A DNA stretch of 64,000 nucleotides from Microbacteriaceae bacterium (GCA_025464995.1 JAODMO010000056.1:109725-173724); one strand, 5' to 3'; positions 1-11,902 are shown, numbered from the stretch's first letter. Translations and numbers: made by a program. The notes: generated by a model from the sequence alone, not told the origin.

Positions 1-1095
1 CAGCTGCACTCCGCTTCCGCCGGTGAAGAGTCCGACGTCTGTTCCGAAGAGGCCGATGTAGAGCGTGCCGATGAGGCCACCCACGAGGTGGATCCCCACG
101 ACGTCGAGCGAGTCGTCGAAGCCGAACTTGAACTTCAAGTCGATCGCGAGGGCACACACGGCTCCGGCGACGAGACCGAGCACGATCGCCCAGAACGGCG
201 TCAGCGAGGCACACGCGGGAGTGATCGCGACGAGGCCCGCGACGGCACCGGAGGCCGCACCGACGGAGGTCGGCTTTCCGTCCTTCAGCTTCTCGACGAG
301 AAGCCAGGCGAGCAACGCCGCAGCGGGAGCCGCGATCGTGTTGACGAAGGCCAGGGCCGCAGTGCCGTCGGCCGCGAGCTCGGAGCCGGCGTTGAAGCCG
401 AACCAGCCGAACCACAGCAGCCCGGCGCCGAGGAGGACGAAGGGCGGGTTGTGCGGCACGTTGAGGCCCTTGGCGAACCCGACGCGCTTGCCGAGCACGA
501 GGGCGAGGGCGAGGGCGGCCGCACCGGCGTTGATGTGCACCGCGGTGCCCCCAGCGAAGTCGATTGCGCCGGCACCGAAGACGTCCTGCAGTCCGTGGGT
601 GAGCCATCCGCCGTAGGCGAAGGAGCCGTCGGCGGCGAGGCCGAAGTTGAAGACCCAGCTGGCGACCGGGAAGTAGACGACGGTCGCCCAGATTCCGGCG
701 AACACCATCCACGAACCGAACTTGGCACGGTCGGCGATGGCGCCGGAGACGAGTGCGACGGTGATGATCGCGAACGTCGCCTGGAAGGCGGCGAATGCGA
801 GCGGCGGGTAGGCCGCGTCATCCGGGGTCTCGAGGAGATTCGTCAGACCGAACGCGCCCGGGTCGACCGTCCAGAGAGGAAGCGTTCCCTCCGCGCCGGG
901 GAAGGCGATCGCGTACCCGTACAGCACCCAGAGCACGCCGATGAGCCCGAGCGCACCGAAGCTCATCATCATCATGCTGATCACGCTCTTGGCCTTGACG
1001 AGTCCTCCGTAGAAGAACGCGAGACCCGGAGTCATCAGCAGGACGAGAGCCGCACAGATGAGAAGGAAGGCGGTATTGCCCTGATCCATTGTCAT
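1..1095 (-). CDS. amt: Ammonium transporter (Amt family), C-terminus runs off the window start
   Basis: Reverse-strand translation from ATG at 1095: MTMDQGNTAFLLICAALVLLMTPGLAFFYGGLVKAKSVISMMMMSFGALG...; open to base 1, so absent from the ORF track. Confidence 0.93.
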   Translation of the reverse strand, partial: MTMDQGNTAFLLICAALVLLMTPGLAFFYGGLVKAKSVISMMMMSFGALGLIGVLWVLYGYAIAFPGAEGTLPLWTVDPGAFGLTNLLETPDDAAYPPLAFAAFQATFAIITVALVSGAIADRAKFGSWMVFAGIWATVVYFPVASWVFNFGLAADGSFAYGGWLTHGLQDVFGAGAIDFAGGTAVHINAGAAALALALVLGKRVGFAKGLNVPHNPPFVLLGAGLLWFGWFGFNAGSELAADGTAALAFVNTIAAPAAALLAWLLVEKLKDGKPTSVGAASGAVAGLVAITPACASLTPFWAIVLGLVAGAVCALAIDLKFKFGFDDSLDVVGIHLVGGLIGTLYIGLFGTDVGLFTGGSGVQL

Positions 1096-1214
1096 ACCTC
1101 TCTTACGTTTGCAAAGGATGCACCGTCGGTGGTCCTTGAGCGCAAGCGCAGAAACGGTGACCTCGGGTACGGACACAGTTTGTCGGCGGCAGGTTTCGGA
1201 CGCTGTGTAACGGT

Positions 1215-1230
1215 GTTTCGGTTCTGTTAC
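1215..1230 (-). promoter_or_regulatory. GlnR-like box upstream of amt
   Basis: Reverse strand reads GTAAC-AGAACC-GAAAC, matching gTnAc-n6-GaAAc, about 120 bp upstream of the amt start. Confidence 0.55.
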
Positions 1231-1287
1231 GCGAACCCGCCCTGTGTAAACATCGTGTTTCCCGTTGGCGGCGAGGGGCGGACTCCG

Positions 1288-2307
1288 CTACAGGCCCTCG
1301 CCGGAGGTGAGCGCGATGAGGCGCGAGACGGCCCGGAGGTACTTCTTGCGGTACCCGCCGGCGAGCATGTCGTCGGGGAATACCGAGTCGAGGGGCACAC
1401 CGCTAGCGAGCACCGGCACCTGCGCGTCGTACAGGCGGTCGACGAATGCCACGAGCCGCAGCGCGTCGGTCTGGCTCACCAGCAGGTGCACGTCGGTGAG
1501 GGCGATCGCGTCGAGTCCGTCGAGCAGCTTGACGTAGCGCGAGGGGTGCACCTTGGCGAGGTGGGTGAGCAGGTCGTCGAACCGGTCGATCGTGATCGCA
1601 CCGCGGAAGGAGGCGACGGCGGCGTTCAGGTCGTCGCGTTCGAGCGAGAACGCGTGCCCCTGCATGTCGCGACGGCGGTAGTCGAGCCCGTCGATGCGGA
1701 TGGTCGTGAACTGCGCCGAGAGGGCGTCGATCTCGCGCAGGAAGTCCTGGGCGGCGAACCGGCCCTCGCCGAGGGCGTTCGGTGGCGTGTTCGAGGTGGC
1801 GGCGATGCGGGTTCCTGACGCCGCCAGCTCGCCGAGCAGGCGCGACATGATGCGCGTGTCGCCCGGGTCGTCGAGCTCGAACTCGTCGATGCAGAGCAGG
1901 GATGCCCCGGCCAAGACCTTCGCCGCCCCGGCGTATCCCAGCGCGCCGACAAGCGCGGTGTACTCGATGAAGGTGCCGAAGTACTTGCGGCCGGGCGCCG
2001 CGTGCCAGAGCGCGGCGAGGAGGTGGGTCTTGCCCACACCGAAGCCGCCGTCGAGGTACAGTCCCGGCAGCACGTCCTTGTTGCGGCGGCGTGAGAACAG
2101 GCCTCCGGGTCGCCACGCGGCGACGAACGCCTGCACCGCGCCGACCGCATCCGTCTGCGACGGGTAGTCGAGGTCGGGCCGGTAGCTCTCGATGGTCGCG
2201 GTCGCGAACTGCCGCGGCGGAACGAGGTGGTCCACCATCTGCTCACCCGTGAGGGTGGGAAGGCGGTCGGCGAGGTGCTCGTGGTGACGGGTCGCGTCGC
2301 TGCTCAT
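1288..2307 (-). CDS. zapE: AFG1/ZapE-family ATPase (cell division protein ZapE)
   Basis: [20 protein letters not shown] Walker [15 protein letters not shown] Walker B; start chosen at [11 protein letters not shown], not the longer ORF start. Confidence 0.88.
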   Translation of the reverse strand: MSSDATRHHEHLADRLPTLTGEQMVDHLVPPRQFATATIESYRPDLDYPSQTDAVGAVQAFVAAWRPGGLFSRRRNKDVLPGLYLDGGFGVGKTHLLAALWHAAPGRKYFGTFIEYTALVGALGYAGAAKVLAGASLLCIDEFELDDPGDTRIMSRLLGELAASGTRIAATSNTPPNALGEGRFAAQDFLREIDALSAQFTTIRIDGLDYRRRDMQGHAFSLERDDLNAAVASFRGAITIDRFDDLLTHLAKVHPSRYVKLLDGLDAIALTDVHLLVSQTDALRLVAFVDRLYDAQVPVLASGVPLDSVFPDDMLAGGYRKKYLRAVSRLIALTSGEGL

Positions 2308-2433
2308 GGCCGCCTTGCTGTGTCGAAGTCCTACAGTGACCCGACGCCCCGCGTGGGTATTGCGTATCGTCGTTCGTGGGGTCGGGGTTTCCAGCCTAGA
2401 CCGCCCACCCGAGGCCAGATCGCAGGAGGAACC

Positions 2434-3348
2434 ATGACCATCGAGGTCGACAGCAACCCGAAGTTCGCCGAGTACGCCCATCCGGAGCGGCTCGTGAGCG
2501 GTGACTGGCTGGAGGCGCGCCTCCGCGCCCCCGGACTCGTGATCGTGGAGTCGGACGAGGACGTGCTGCTCTACGAAACCGGCCACATCCCCGGTTCGGT
2601 GAAGATCGACTGGCACACCGACCTCAACGACCCCGTCGAGCGCGACTACATCGACGGCGCGGCATTCGCCGCCCTCCTCGGCTCGAAGGGCATCACGCGC
2701 GACACCACCGTCGTCATCTACGGCGACAAGAACAACTGGTGGGCCGCCTACGCCCTCTGGGTCTTCACGCTCTTCGGGCACGACGATGTGCGCCTGCTCG
2801 ACGGCGGCCGCGCCAAATGGCAGGCAGAGGGTCGACCGCTCACGAAGGACCCGGAGTCGGCCACGCCCGTCGACTACCCCGTCGTCGAACGGGATGACGC
2901 GACCATCCGTGCATTCAAGGAAGACGTGCTCGCCCACTTCGGCAACCCCCTCATCGACGTGCGCTCGCCCGAGGAGTTCAGTGGCGAACGCACCACCGCC
3001 CCGGCGTATCCCGAGGAGGGCGCCTTGCGCGCCGGCCACATCCCGAGCGCTCAGAACGTGCCGTGGGGGAAGGCGGCGGCCGACGACGGCACATTCCGGC
3101 CGCTCGACGAACTCGAGGCGCTCTACCGCGACGGCGCGGGCCTCGCGAACGGCGACAGCGTCATCGCGTATTGCCGCATCGGGGAGCGCTCGAGCCACAC
3201 CTGGTTCGTGCTCACCCATCTCCTCGGCATGGAGGGCGTACGCAACTACGACGGATCGTGGACCGAGTGGGGCAGCGCGGTGCGCGTGCCCATCGCGACC
3301 GGCAGCGAGCCCGGAACGGCCCCGGCACGCCGGGAGGCGCGTCGATGA
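2434..3348 (+). CDS. Thiosulfate/3-mercaptopyruvate sulfurtransferase (two rhodanese domains)
   Basis: [30 protein letters not shown]..., catalytic loop [18 protein letters not shown] preceded by GGAGG. Confidence 0.9.
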   Translation: MTIEVDSNPKFAEYAHPERLVSGDWLEARLRAPGLVIVESDEDVLLYETGHIPGSVKIDWHTDLNDPVERDYIDGAAFAALLGSKGITRDTTVVIYGDKNNWWAAYALWVFTLFGHDDVRLLDGGRAKWQAEGRPLTKDPESATPVDYPVVERDDATIRAFKEDVLAHFGNPLIDVRSPEEFSGERTTAPAYPEEGALRAGHIPSAQNVPWGKAAADDGTFRPLDELEALYRDGAGLANGDSVIAYCRIGERSSHTWFVLTHLLGMEGVRNYDGSWTEWGSAVRVPIATGSEPGTAPARREARR

Positions 3349-3782
3349 GCCCGCAGCTGCCCGCCGCGCTCGAGGAGATCAAGACCGACTTCCGCGAGCT
3401 CGGGCTGAAGGACCGCCTCCAGCTCCTGCTCGAGTTCTCGAACGAGCTGCCGGCCCTCCCGCCGCGCTACTCCGAGCACCCCGACCTGCTCGAGCGTGTC
3501 GAGGAGTGCCAGTCTCCCGTGTTCATCTTCGTCGACGTGGACGACGCCGAGGTGGTCCGCCTCTTCGCCACCGCCCCGGAGGAGTCGCCGACGACTCGTG
3601 GCTTCGCCTCCATCCTCGTGCAGGGACTGACGGGACTCACGGTCGACCAGGTCGCCTCGGTTCCCGACGACTACCCCTCCGACCTGGGGCTGACCGAGGC
3701 GGTGAGCCCGTTGCGCATCCGAGGCATGACCGCGATGCTCGGCCGCATCAAACGGCAGGTGCGCGAGAAGCACGCCGCCTGA
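3345..3782 (+). CDS. sufE: SufE family Fe-S cluster assembly protein
   Basis: ATGA overlap with the sulfurtransferase; [17 protein letters not shown] with the conserved Cys. Confidence 0.85.
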   Translation: MSPQLPAALEEIKTDFRELGLKDRLQLLLEFSNELPALPPRYSEHPDLLERVEECQSPVFIFVDVDDAEVVRLFATAPEESPTTRGFASILVQGLTGLTVDQVASVPDDYPSDLGLTEAVSPLRIRGMTAMLGRIKRQVREKHAA

Positions 3783-4944
3783 GCGTCACGTCGTCGTCCC
3801 AGCTCCCGGGCAGCACCGCGAGCCACGACGCGATGTCCACCGTCCAGCGCGCGGAGTCGTAGTTCCACAGCTTCGTATGGCGGGCGACGCTGAAGGCGTC
3901 GAACGTCACGATGTCTGGACGCGCCTCCGCGAGAGCGCGTGACGAGAGCGACGGCACGTAGCCGTCATCGTCGCTGTGCATGAGCAGGATCGGGCGGCTG
4001 AGCTCGTCCGCGCGTGCCACGAAGTCGAGCCGGGCCAGGTCGATCGACTCCGCCTGGCCCGTGAGCCGCTTGCCCCACGCGTTGCCGATCACGGCGAGCA
4101 CCGCCTTGCTCGCGATATCCGGAAGCCGCATCCGGGCGCCTTGGAAACCGAGCACGCTCGCCCAGTCGATCACGGGTGAGTCGAGCACCATGCCGCTCAC
4201 GACGCCGGCGTGCACCGAGCGCGTGACCGTCTGCAGCACGATGGCGCCACCCATCGACCACCCCATGAGCACGATGCTCGTCGCGCCACGGCCGAGGGCG
4301 AACCGGATGGCCGCATCGACGTCGTGCCACTCGGCGTCACCAAGGGCGTACCTGTTGTCGTCGCTGCTCGGTGCGTCCTCGTCGTTGCGATAGGAGACGA
4401 GCAGAGAGGTGTAGCCCGCCTCGCGGAAGACAGGAACGGCCCGTAGCGTCTCGGAGCGACGGACGGCCCGTCCGTGCACCTGGATGACCCAGCGCCCGGC
4501 TCGCTCGAGCGCGCCGTCGTCTCCGGCGGGGATGAGCCAGGCGGGTGCCGGCCCGAGGTCGGTCTCGACGACGACATGCTCGAACGGGTATCCGAGGTCG
4601 CCCGGCTCGAGGTAGAACCAGGCGCCGATACGGGCACGGGCTCCGGGCAGCAGCCGTCCGAAGTCGACGGAGAGCAGCTCGCGTGTCACGCCCTCCGCGC
4701 CCGAGTCGACAATGGCGCCCACGCGGGCGTGGCCGGTTCCGTAGTCGAACCAGAGTCCGTAGCGCCCGGGAAGCAGCGTGTCCTGTGTGGCCGTGAGGGT
4801 GACGGTCGTTGCGGTGACATCGAGCACACGGATGTCCTCCTCCCGATTCTTCGGTGGAGTGACGACCTGCCGCGCGACGCGAACCGTGAGCGTCGCGGCG
4901 GCCGCCGTCGCGAGGGCGACGAAGCCGAGCACCCCGAGCACCAC
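3748..4944 (-). CDS. Alpha/beta fold hydrolase
   Basis: GWSMGGAIVLQ nucleophile elbow, LLMHSDDDGYVP, VARHTKLWNYD; N-terminal hydrophobic segment. Confidence 0.75.
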   Translation of the reverse strand: MVLGVLGFVALATAAAATLTVRVARQVVTPPKNREEDIRVLDVTATTVTLTATQDTLLPGRYGLWFDYGTGHARVGAIVDSGAEGVTRELLSVDFGRLLPGARARIGAWFYLEPGDLGYPFEHVVVETDLGPAPAWLIPAGDDGALERAGRWVIQVHGRAVRRSETLRAVPVFREAGYTSLLVSYRNDEDAPSSDDNRYALGDAEWHDVDAAIRFALGRGATSIVLMGWSMGGAIVLQTVTRSVHAGVVSGMVLDSPVIDWASVLGFQGARMRLPDIASKAVLAVIGNAWGKRLTGQAESIDLARLDFVARADELSRPILLMHSDDDGYVPSLSSRALAEARPDIVTFDAFSVARHTKLWNYDSARWTVDIASWLAVLPGSWDDDVTLRRRASRAPAV

Positions 4945-5072
4945 TCCCCCGGCTATCCGCCCGGCGACGGGAACGGGCTGCTGTGTGGTTGCGATGAGAA
5001 GCTCCCTCGTTTGCTGCCGCGGCGGCGGCGTGCCTCATCCGCAAAAATAGCAAGGAAGCCTAGGGTTCAGGT

Positions 5073-5669
5073 GTGCCCGACACACTTCCAGAAACGCCGG
5101 TCCCCGCAGCCTTCGCCGCTGCCCTTGAGGCCGTGCGGCGCGCGACGACACGCGCCGAGCTCGTCGTCACCGAGATCCCCGCCCCGTCGGGCCTCGCGCC
5201 GTGGTCGATCGCACTCGCCGCCGACGTCCGCCCCGCGGGCCACTCGGTCGACTCCGACTACGGCACTGGGCGATTCGTGCTCCTGTACGACCCGTCCGCT
5301 CCCGACGCGTGGGGCGGCGAGTTCCGGGTCGTGTGCTTCGCCCAGGCGCCACTCGAGACGGACATCGGTCTCGACCCCTTCCTCGCGAGCGTGGCGTGGT
5401 CGTGGCTCGTCGACGCGCTCGACTCGCGGGGCGCCCGCTACGACTCCGCATCGGGCACGGCTACGCGCATCCTGTCCACCGGCTTCGGCGAGCTCGAGGA
5501 GCAAGGCGATGGCGCCCAGATCGAGTTGCGGGCGTCGTGGACACCGCTCGACCACGACGTGACGTCACATGTGGAAGGCTGGGGCGAACTAGTGTGCATG
5601 CTGGCCGGCTTCCCGCCGACGGCTGAGGGAGTAAGTGTGTTGTCAACCCGTAGGGCGTCGCGTGACTGA
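5073..5669 (+). CDS. DUF3000 domain-containing protein
   Basis: 198 aa, matches the actinobacterial DUF3000 family upstream of the RNase D-like gene. Confidence 0.75.
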   Translation: MPDTLPETPVPAAFAAALEAVRRATTRAELVVTEIPAPSGLAPWSIALAADVRPAGHSVDSDYGTGRFVLLYDPSAPDAWGGEFRVVCFAQAPLETDIGLDPFLASVAWSWLVDALDSRGARYDSASGTATRILSTGFGELEEQGDGAQIELRASWTPLDHDVTSHVEGWGELVCMLAGFPPTAEGVSVLSTRRASRD

Positions 5670-6924
5670 CGAGAACCACGAGACCACGGAGGATTCCCGT
5701 CTGACGCCGCCCGCCATACAGGCGCCGCACACCACCGTCCACGTCATCGCGACGCGCGACGAGTACCTCCGCGCGGTCGATGCGATCGCGGCCGGACACG
5801 GCCCCATCGCGATCGACGCGGAGCGGGCAAGCGGCTACCGATATTCGCAGCGGGCCTATCTCATCCAGATCTTCCGTCGCGGGGCAGGCACGTTCCTGTT
5901 CGATCCCCCGGCGATCGGGGCGTTCACCGAGCTCAACGACGCCATCGGCGACGAGGAGTGGATCCTCCATGCGGCGAGCCAGGACCTGTCGTGCCTGCGC
6001 GAGATCGGCCTCAACCCCACCCGCATCTACGACACCGAACTGGCCGCCCGGCTCGCCGGGCTTCCCCGCGTCGGGCTCGGCACCGTCGTCGAGGAGCTGC
6101 TCGGCATCCACCTGGCCAAGGAGCACTCCGCCGCCGACTGGTCGACACGCCCGCTCCCCCAGGCGTGGCTCGTCTACGCGGCTCTCGACGTGGAACTGCT
6201 CGTCGACCTTCGCGAGAAGATGGGCGAGCTGCTCGAGGCCGACGGCAAGACGTTCATCGCCGACCAGGAATTCGCCTCCGTGGCGCTGCGCGACTTCACC
6301 ATCGTGCGCGTCGAGCCGTGGCGCCGCCTGAGCGGCCTCGCGTCGATCCGCGGCCAGCGCGGTCTCGCTGTAGCGCGCGAGCTGTGGCACGCCCGCGACG
6401 ACTACGCGAGGGAGATCGACACCGCGCCGGGACGCCTCGTTCCCGACACCGCCCTCACCGCCGCGGCGAAGGCGCTCCCGCCGAGCAAGCGCGACCTGGC
6501 CGCGATCAAGGAGTTCACTGGACGCGCGAGCCGTTCGCAGCTCGACCGCTGGTGGGCCGCTGTGGAGCGCGGCATGGCCACGACCGACCTCCCCACCACC
6601 CGAGCGCCCGGCGAGTCGATACCGGCGCCCCGCATCTGGTCCGATCGCAATCCCGAAGCCGACAAGCGGCTCAAGGCCGCCCGCGCGGCGCTCACCGAGC
6701 TGTCCGACTTCTTCCACATCCCGCTCGAGAACCTGCTGACGCCCGACACGCTGCGGCGCGTCGCCTGGTCGCCACCGGAGCCGCTCACCGTGGAGTCGAT
6801 CATCGGCGCCCTCGCCGAGCTCGGCGCGAGGCCGTGGCAGGTTGACGTGACCGCACAGAAGATCCTCGTCGCCTTTGTGGAAGCTAACCAAAGCATCGAA
6901 GCACCGGCCGAATCCGCTTCGTAG
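5662..6924 (+). CDS. Ribonuclease D-like 3'-5' exonuclease with HRDC domain
   Basis: GPIAIDAERASGYRYSQRAYLIQI, HAASQDLSCLREIG, C-terminal HRDC; GTG start VTDENHETTED. Confidence 0.87.
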   Translation: MTDENHETTEDSRLTPPAIQAPHTTVHVIATRDEYLRAVDAIAAGHGPIAIDAERASGYRYSQRAYLIQIFRRGAGTFLFDPPAIGAFTELNDAIGDEEWILHAASQDLSCLREIGLNPTRIYDTELAARLAGLPRVGLGTVVEELLGIHLAKEHSAADWSTRPLPQAWLVYAALDVELLVDLREKMGELLEADGKTFIADQEFASVALRDFTIVRVEPWRRLSGLASIRGQRGLAVARELWHARDDYAREIDTAPGRLVPDTALTAAAKALPPSKRDLAAIKEFTGRASRSQLDRWWAAVERGMATTDLPTTRAPGESIPAPRIWSDRNPEADKRLKAARAALTELSDFFHIPLENLLTPDTLRRVAWSPPEPLTVESIIGALAELGARPWQVDVTAQKILVAFVEANQSIEAPAESAS

Positions 6925-6998
6925 AAAGCGGCAACGGATTCCGGGCCCAAAAAGCCCCACCGTAGGATCGACAACACGCTCAATGTGTTGGAGGCAAA

Positions 6999-8204
6999 GT
7001 GGCCGATAAAGCTGAAGTCGTGTTCGTCGACGGGGTCCGTACCCCGTTCGGTCGAGCAGGCGAAAAGGGAATGTACTGGCACACCCGGGCCGACGATCTC
7101 GTGGTGAAGGCCATGATCGGTCTCATGGAGCGCAATCCGTCACTCCCCCCGGAACGTGTGGACGACGTGGCGATCGCCGCGACGACCCAGACCGGCGACC
7201 AGGGCCTCACGCTCGGCCGCACCGCCGCCCTGCTCGCCGGGCTGCCCAAGTCGGTGCCGGGATACGCCATCGACCGCATGTGCGCCGGTGCGATGACATC
7301 CGTCACCACCATCGCGGGGGCGATCGCGTTCGGCGCCTACGACGTCGGCATCGCCGGCGGTGTCGAGCACATGGGGCGCCACCCGATGGGGTTCAACGCC
7401 GACCCGAACCCCCGCTTCCTCTCCGAGAAGCTCGTGAGCGCCGACGCGCTCAACATGGGCAACACGGCGGAGCGCATCCACGACCGGTTCCCGCAGCTCA
7501 CCAAGGAGCGCTCCGACCGCTACGCGCTGCGCAGCCAGCAGAAGGCATACGCCGCCTACGAGAACGGCAGGCTGCAGCCCGACCTCATCCCCGTCGCCAC
7601 CCGCACCGAGAGCGGCTGGGGACTCGCGACCCGAGACGAGGCGTTGCGCCCGGAGACGACCATGGAGGGGCTCGCGTCGCTCAAGACGCCCTTCCGCCCG
7701 CACGGCCGTGTCACCGCGGGCAACGCGTCCGGACTCAACGACGGCGCGACCGCGAGTATCATCGCCAGCGCGGATGCCGCGAAGGAACTCGGTCTCACGA
7801 CGAAGATGCGCATGGTGAGCTTCGCGTACGCCGGAGTCGAGCCCGAGATCATGGGCATCGGCCCCGTCCCGTCGACGGAGAAGGCGCTGCGCAAGGCGGA
7901 CCTGACGATCGACGACATCGGCCTCTTCGAGCTCAACGAGGCGTTCGCGGTACAGGTGCTGTCGCTGCTCGACCACTTCGGCATCGACGATGAGGATCCC
8001 CGCGTCAACCCGTGGGGCGGCGCCATTGCGATCGGGCACCCGCTCGCGTCATCCGGTGTCCGCCTGATGATCCAGCTCGCCGCGCAGTTCGCCGAGCGAC
8101 CAGACGTGCGGTACGGCCTCACCGCAATGTGCATAGGCCTCGGCCAGGGCGGCTCCGTCATCTGGGAGAACCCCCACTACAGCGGCAAGAAGGGCAAGAA
8201 GTGA
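6999..8204 (+). CDS. fadA: Acetyl-CoA acyltransferase (thiolase)
   Basis: VDGVRTPFGRAGEKG, RMCAGAMTSV active Cys region, NPWGGAIAIGHPLASSG, MCIGLGQGG. Confidence 0.92.
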   Translation: MADKAEVVFVDGVRTPFGRAGEKGMYWHTRADDLVVKAMIGLMERNPSLPPERVDDVAIAATTQTGDQGLTLGRTAALLAGLPKSVPGYAIDRMCAGAMTSVTTIAGAIAFGAYDVGIAGGVEHMGRHPMGFNADPNPRFLSEKLVSADALNMGNTAERIHDRFPQLTKERSDRYALRSQQKAYAAYENGRLQPDLIPVATRTESGWGLATRDEALRPETTMEGLASLKTPFRPHGRVTAGNASGLNDGATASIIASADAAKELGLTTKMRMVSFAYAGVEPEIMGIGPVPSTEKALRKADLTIDDIGLFELNEAFAVQVLSLLDHFGIDDEDPRVNPWGGAIAIGHPLASSGVRLMIQLAAQFAERPDVRYGLTAMCIGLGQGGSVIWENPHYSGKKGKK

Positions 8205-10342
8205 TGGCCTACGAATTCAGCGCGAGCGACTTCGCCGAACTCGCATCGTTCTCCGGCGACGAGGTCGTGACGCGCTCGTTCGTGCGCGACATCCCGCTCT
8301 CCGGCGGCAAGACGCTCGCCCTCATCACGCTCGACAACGGCCGTGACCACACGCGACCGAACACCCTGGGCCCGGTGACACTGCTCGAGCTCGCGGGGGT
8401 GCTCGACGAACAGAAGGCGCGCGCCGCGCGCGGCGAGATCGCGGGCGTCGCCGTGACGGGAAAGCCATTCATCCTCGCGGCAGGCGCCGACCTGTCGAAG
8501 GTGAGCGACATCCCGAGCCGGGCGATCGCCAAGCAGATGGCGCAGCTCGGCCACTGGACGCTCGGAAAGCTCTCCGAGCTCGGTGTGCCGTCGTTCGTAT
8601 TCATCAACGGCCTCGCGCTCGGTGGCGGGGTCGAGATCCCGCTCAACGCCGATTACCGCACTATCGATCGATCGGTTCCCGCGCTCGCCCTGCCCGAGGT
8701 CTTCCTCGGCATCATCCCCGGCTGGGGCGGCGCGTGGCTGCTTCCCAACCTCATCGGCATCGAGAATGCTCTCAAGGTCGTCATCGAGAACCCTTTGAAG
8801 AACAACAGGACCCTCAAGGGCCAGGAAGCGTTCGACCTCGGCATCGCCGACGCGATCTTCGACCCGGCGAGCTTCCTCGAGGATTCGATCGCATGGGCCG
8901 ACGGCGTGATCGCCGGACGCATCAGCGTGAAGCGTCCCAACCTGCCGGGCAAGATCGAGCGCACCGTCAAGTGGCCGATTGCCATCGAAATGGCCGAGCG
9001 CATGCTCAAGAGCCGCATCGGCACGGTCGCCCAGTCGCCGTACCGGGCGCTCGAACTGCTCAAGGCAGCAGCCCGCACCGACAAGCACACCGGTTTCGCC
9101 GCGGAGGACGACGCCCTCGCCGACCTCATCAGCGGCGACCAGTTCAAGGCGAGCATCTACGCGTTCAATCTCGTGCAGAAGCGCGCGAAGCGCCCCGCCG
9201 GCGCCCCCGACAAGGGAACCGCCCACCCAGTGACGAAGGTCGGCATCATCGGTGCGGGACTCATGGCGAGCCAGTTCGCGCTGCTGTTCGTGCGCCGGCT
9301 GCAGGTACCCGTCGTCATCACCGACCTCGACCAGGGTCGAGTCGACAAGGGCGTCACCGGCATCCATTCCGAGATCGACGCTCTCCTGGCGAAGGGCCGC
9401 GTCAACGGCGACGAGTCGAACCGGCTCAAGGCGCTCGTGACCGGCACGACGAACAAGGCCGACTTCGCCGACTGCGACTGGGTGATCGAGGCGATCTACG
9501 AGGAGCTCGACGCCAAGCAGGACGTGTTCGCCGAGATCGAGCGCCACGTCTCCCCCGAGACCGTGCTTGCGACCAACACGTCGTCGCTCTCGGTGGAGAA
9601 GATCGGCGCGAAGCTCGCGCATCCCGAACGCCTCGTCGGCTTCCACTTCTTCAACCCCGTGGCGGTGATGCCGCTGATCGAGGTGGTCAAGACGCCGCGG
9701 ACGAACGAGCAGACGCTGTCCACGGCTATGGTGACTGCGGCCAAGCTGCGCAAGAACGCCGTCATCACCCGCGACACCCCCGGCTTCGTGGTCAACCGCA
9801 TCCTCGCCAAAGTGCTGGGCGAGGCGATGCACGCGGTCGACACCGGCACGCCGTTCGAGGTCGTCGAGCAGTCGACGAAACCCTTCGGGTTGCCGATGAC
9901 GCCGTTCGAGCTGCTCGAGCTCGTCGGGCTCAAGGTCGGCGCGCACGTGCTCGACACCCACCACGCGGCGTTCCCCGACCGCTTCTTCGACAGCGTCAAC
10001 CTGCACAGGCTCGCCGAGCTCGGGCACATCTTCGAGCGCGACTCGAAGGGCAAGGTGAAGGGCATCGACAAGCGTGCGCAGGAGATCGTCTCGGGCGGGA
10101 CGAGCCCGATGACGGCCGAGCAGTTGCAGACCCGCATCGAAGACGGCCTGGCCGACGAGATCCACCGGATGCTGGACGACAAGGTCGTCGAGGCGGCGGA
10201 GGACGTCGACCTCTGCCTCATCCTCGGTGCCGGCTACCCATTCCAGATGGGCGGAGCGACCCCCTACCTCGACCGCGTCGGCGCTTCGGATCGCGTCTTC
10301 GGATCGACGTTTCACACGCCTCCGATTCGCGGAATGGCATAG
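8204..10342 (+). CDS. fadB: 3-hydroxyacyl-CoA dehydrogenase/enoyl-CoA hydratase multifunctional protein
   Basis: TGATG overlap with thiolase; crotonase domain (FINGLALGGGVEIPLNADYR) then VGIIGAGLMASQFALLF NAD domain and FHFFNPVAVMPLIEVV. Confidence 0.92.
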   Translation: MAYEFSASDFAELASFSGDEVVTRSFVRDIPLSGGKTLALITLDNGRDHTRPNTLGPVTLLELAGVLDEQKARAARGEIAGVAVTGKPFILAAGADLSKVSDIPSRAIAKQMAQLGHWTLGKLSELGVPSFVFINGLALGGGVEIPLNADYRTIDRSVPALALPEVFLGIIPGWGGAWLLPNLIGIENALKVVIENPLKNNRTLKGQEAFDLGIADAIFDPASFLEDSIAWADGVIAGRISVKRPNLPGKIERTVKWPIAIEMAERMLKSRIGTVAQSPYRALELLKAAARTDKHTGFAAEDDALADLISGDQFKASIYAFNLVQKRAKRPAGAPDKGTAHPVTKVGIIGAGLMASQFALLFVRRLQVPVVITDLDQGRVDKGVTGIHSEIDALLAKGRVNGDESNRLKALVTGTTNKADFADCDWVIEAIYEELDAKQDVFAEIERHVSPETVLATNTSSLSVEKIGAKLAHPERLVGFHFFNPVAVMPLIEVVKTPRTNEQTLSTAMVTAAKLRKNAVITRDTPGFVVNRILAKVLGEAMHAVDTGTPFEVVEQSTKPFGLPMTPFELLELVGLKVGAHVLDTHHAAFPDRFFDSVNLHRLAELGHIFERDSKGKVKGIDKRAQEIVSGGTSPMTAEQLQTRIEDGLADEIHRMLDDKVVEAAEDVDLCLILGAGYPFQMGGATPYLDRVGASDRVFGSTFHTPPIRGMA

Positions 10343-10348
10343 GCCCCC

Positions 10349-10388
10349 TCGACAGGCTCAGGCACCGTGCGGTCGCCGAGCCTGTCGA
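10349..10388. repeat. Imperfect inverted repeat between convergent fadB and aldo/keto reductase genes
   Basis: Arms tcgacaggctc / gagcctgtcga, 11 bp matched. Confidence 0.6.
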
Positions 10389-10397
10389 AGCGTGGTG

Positions 10398-11371
<974 letters not shown>

Positions 11372-11375
<4 letters not shown>

Positions 11376-11755
11376 GGTCCGTCTACCTTCTTCGTGTAAT
11401 TGGCTATCTTGTAGTCGATGTGGTCGAGGCTCCGGGTGATCGTGTCGAGTTGCGCGGCGACAGCGATGCGGTGCTCGAGGAGCAGGTCTCGCCTCGCCTC
11501 GATCGTCGAGTCGCCCGCGCGCACGAGCTGCACGTACTCCCGCATCTTCGAGATCGGCATCGATGTGCCCCGCAGCTTGGTGAGGAACAGCACCCAGTTC
11601 ACGTCGGCGGTCGAGTACCTCCGGTGTTGCGATGACGCCCTGTCGACCGCGTGCAGCATCAGCCCCGCTCGCTCGTAGTACCGGAGCGTGTGGGTGCTCA
11701 GGCCGGTGGCCTCCGCGACCTCGGAGATTGCGAGGGACTCTTCCGTGATCGACAT
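11372..11755 (-). CDS. MerR family transcriptional regulator
   Basis: [24 protein letters not shown]; 4-bp overlap with the downstream aldo/keto reductase. Confidence 0.92.
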
Positions 11756-11902
11756 GACTACAGGCTAGAACTTCGAGCGCGCTCTAAGTCAAGCCGGCTG
11801 CAATCGGATGGTGCTGGCCGGTGTCGGCTGCGCGCACCACGGCCTCTTCATGACGAGCAGCATCCACTGCCTGGCAAGCAGCCTCGACGGCTTCATCGCC
11901 TC

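Noticed and set aside
88-1818. 576-aa plus-strand ORF
   Set aside because: Antisense to amt and zapE; composition (R/E/D/G/H-rich) typical of a GC-rich shadow frame
8177-10315. 712-aa minus-strand ORF
   Set aside because: Fully antisense to fadB, whose translation is clearly conserved
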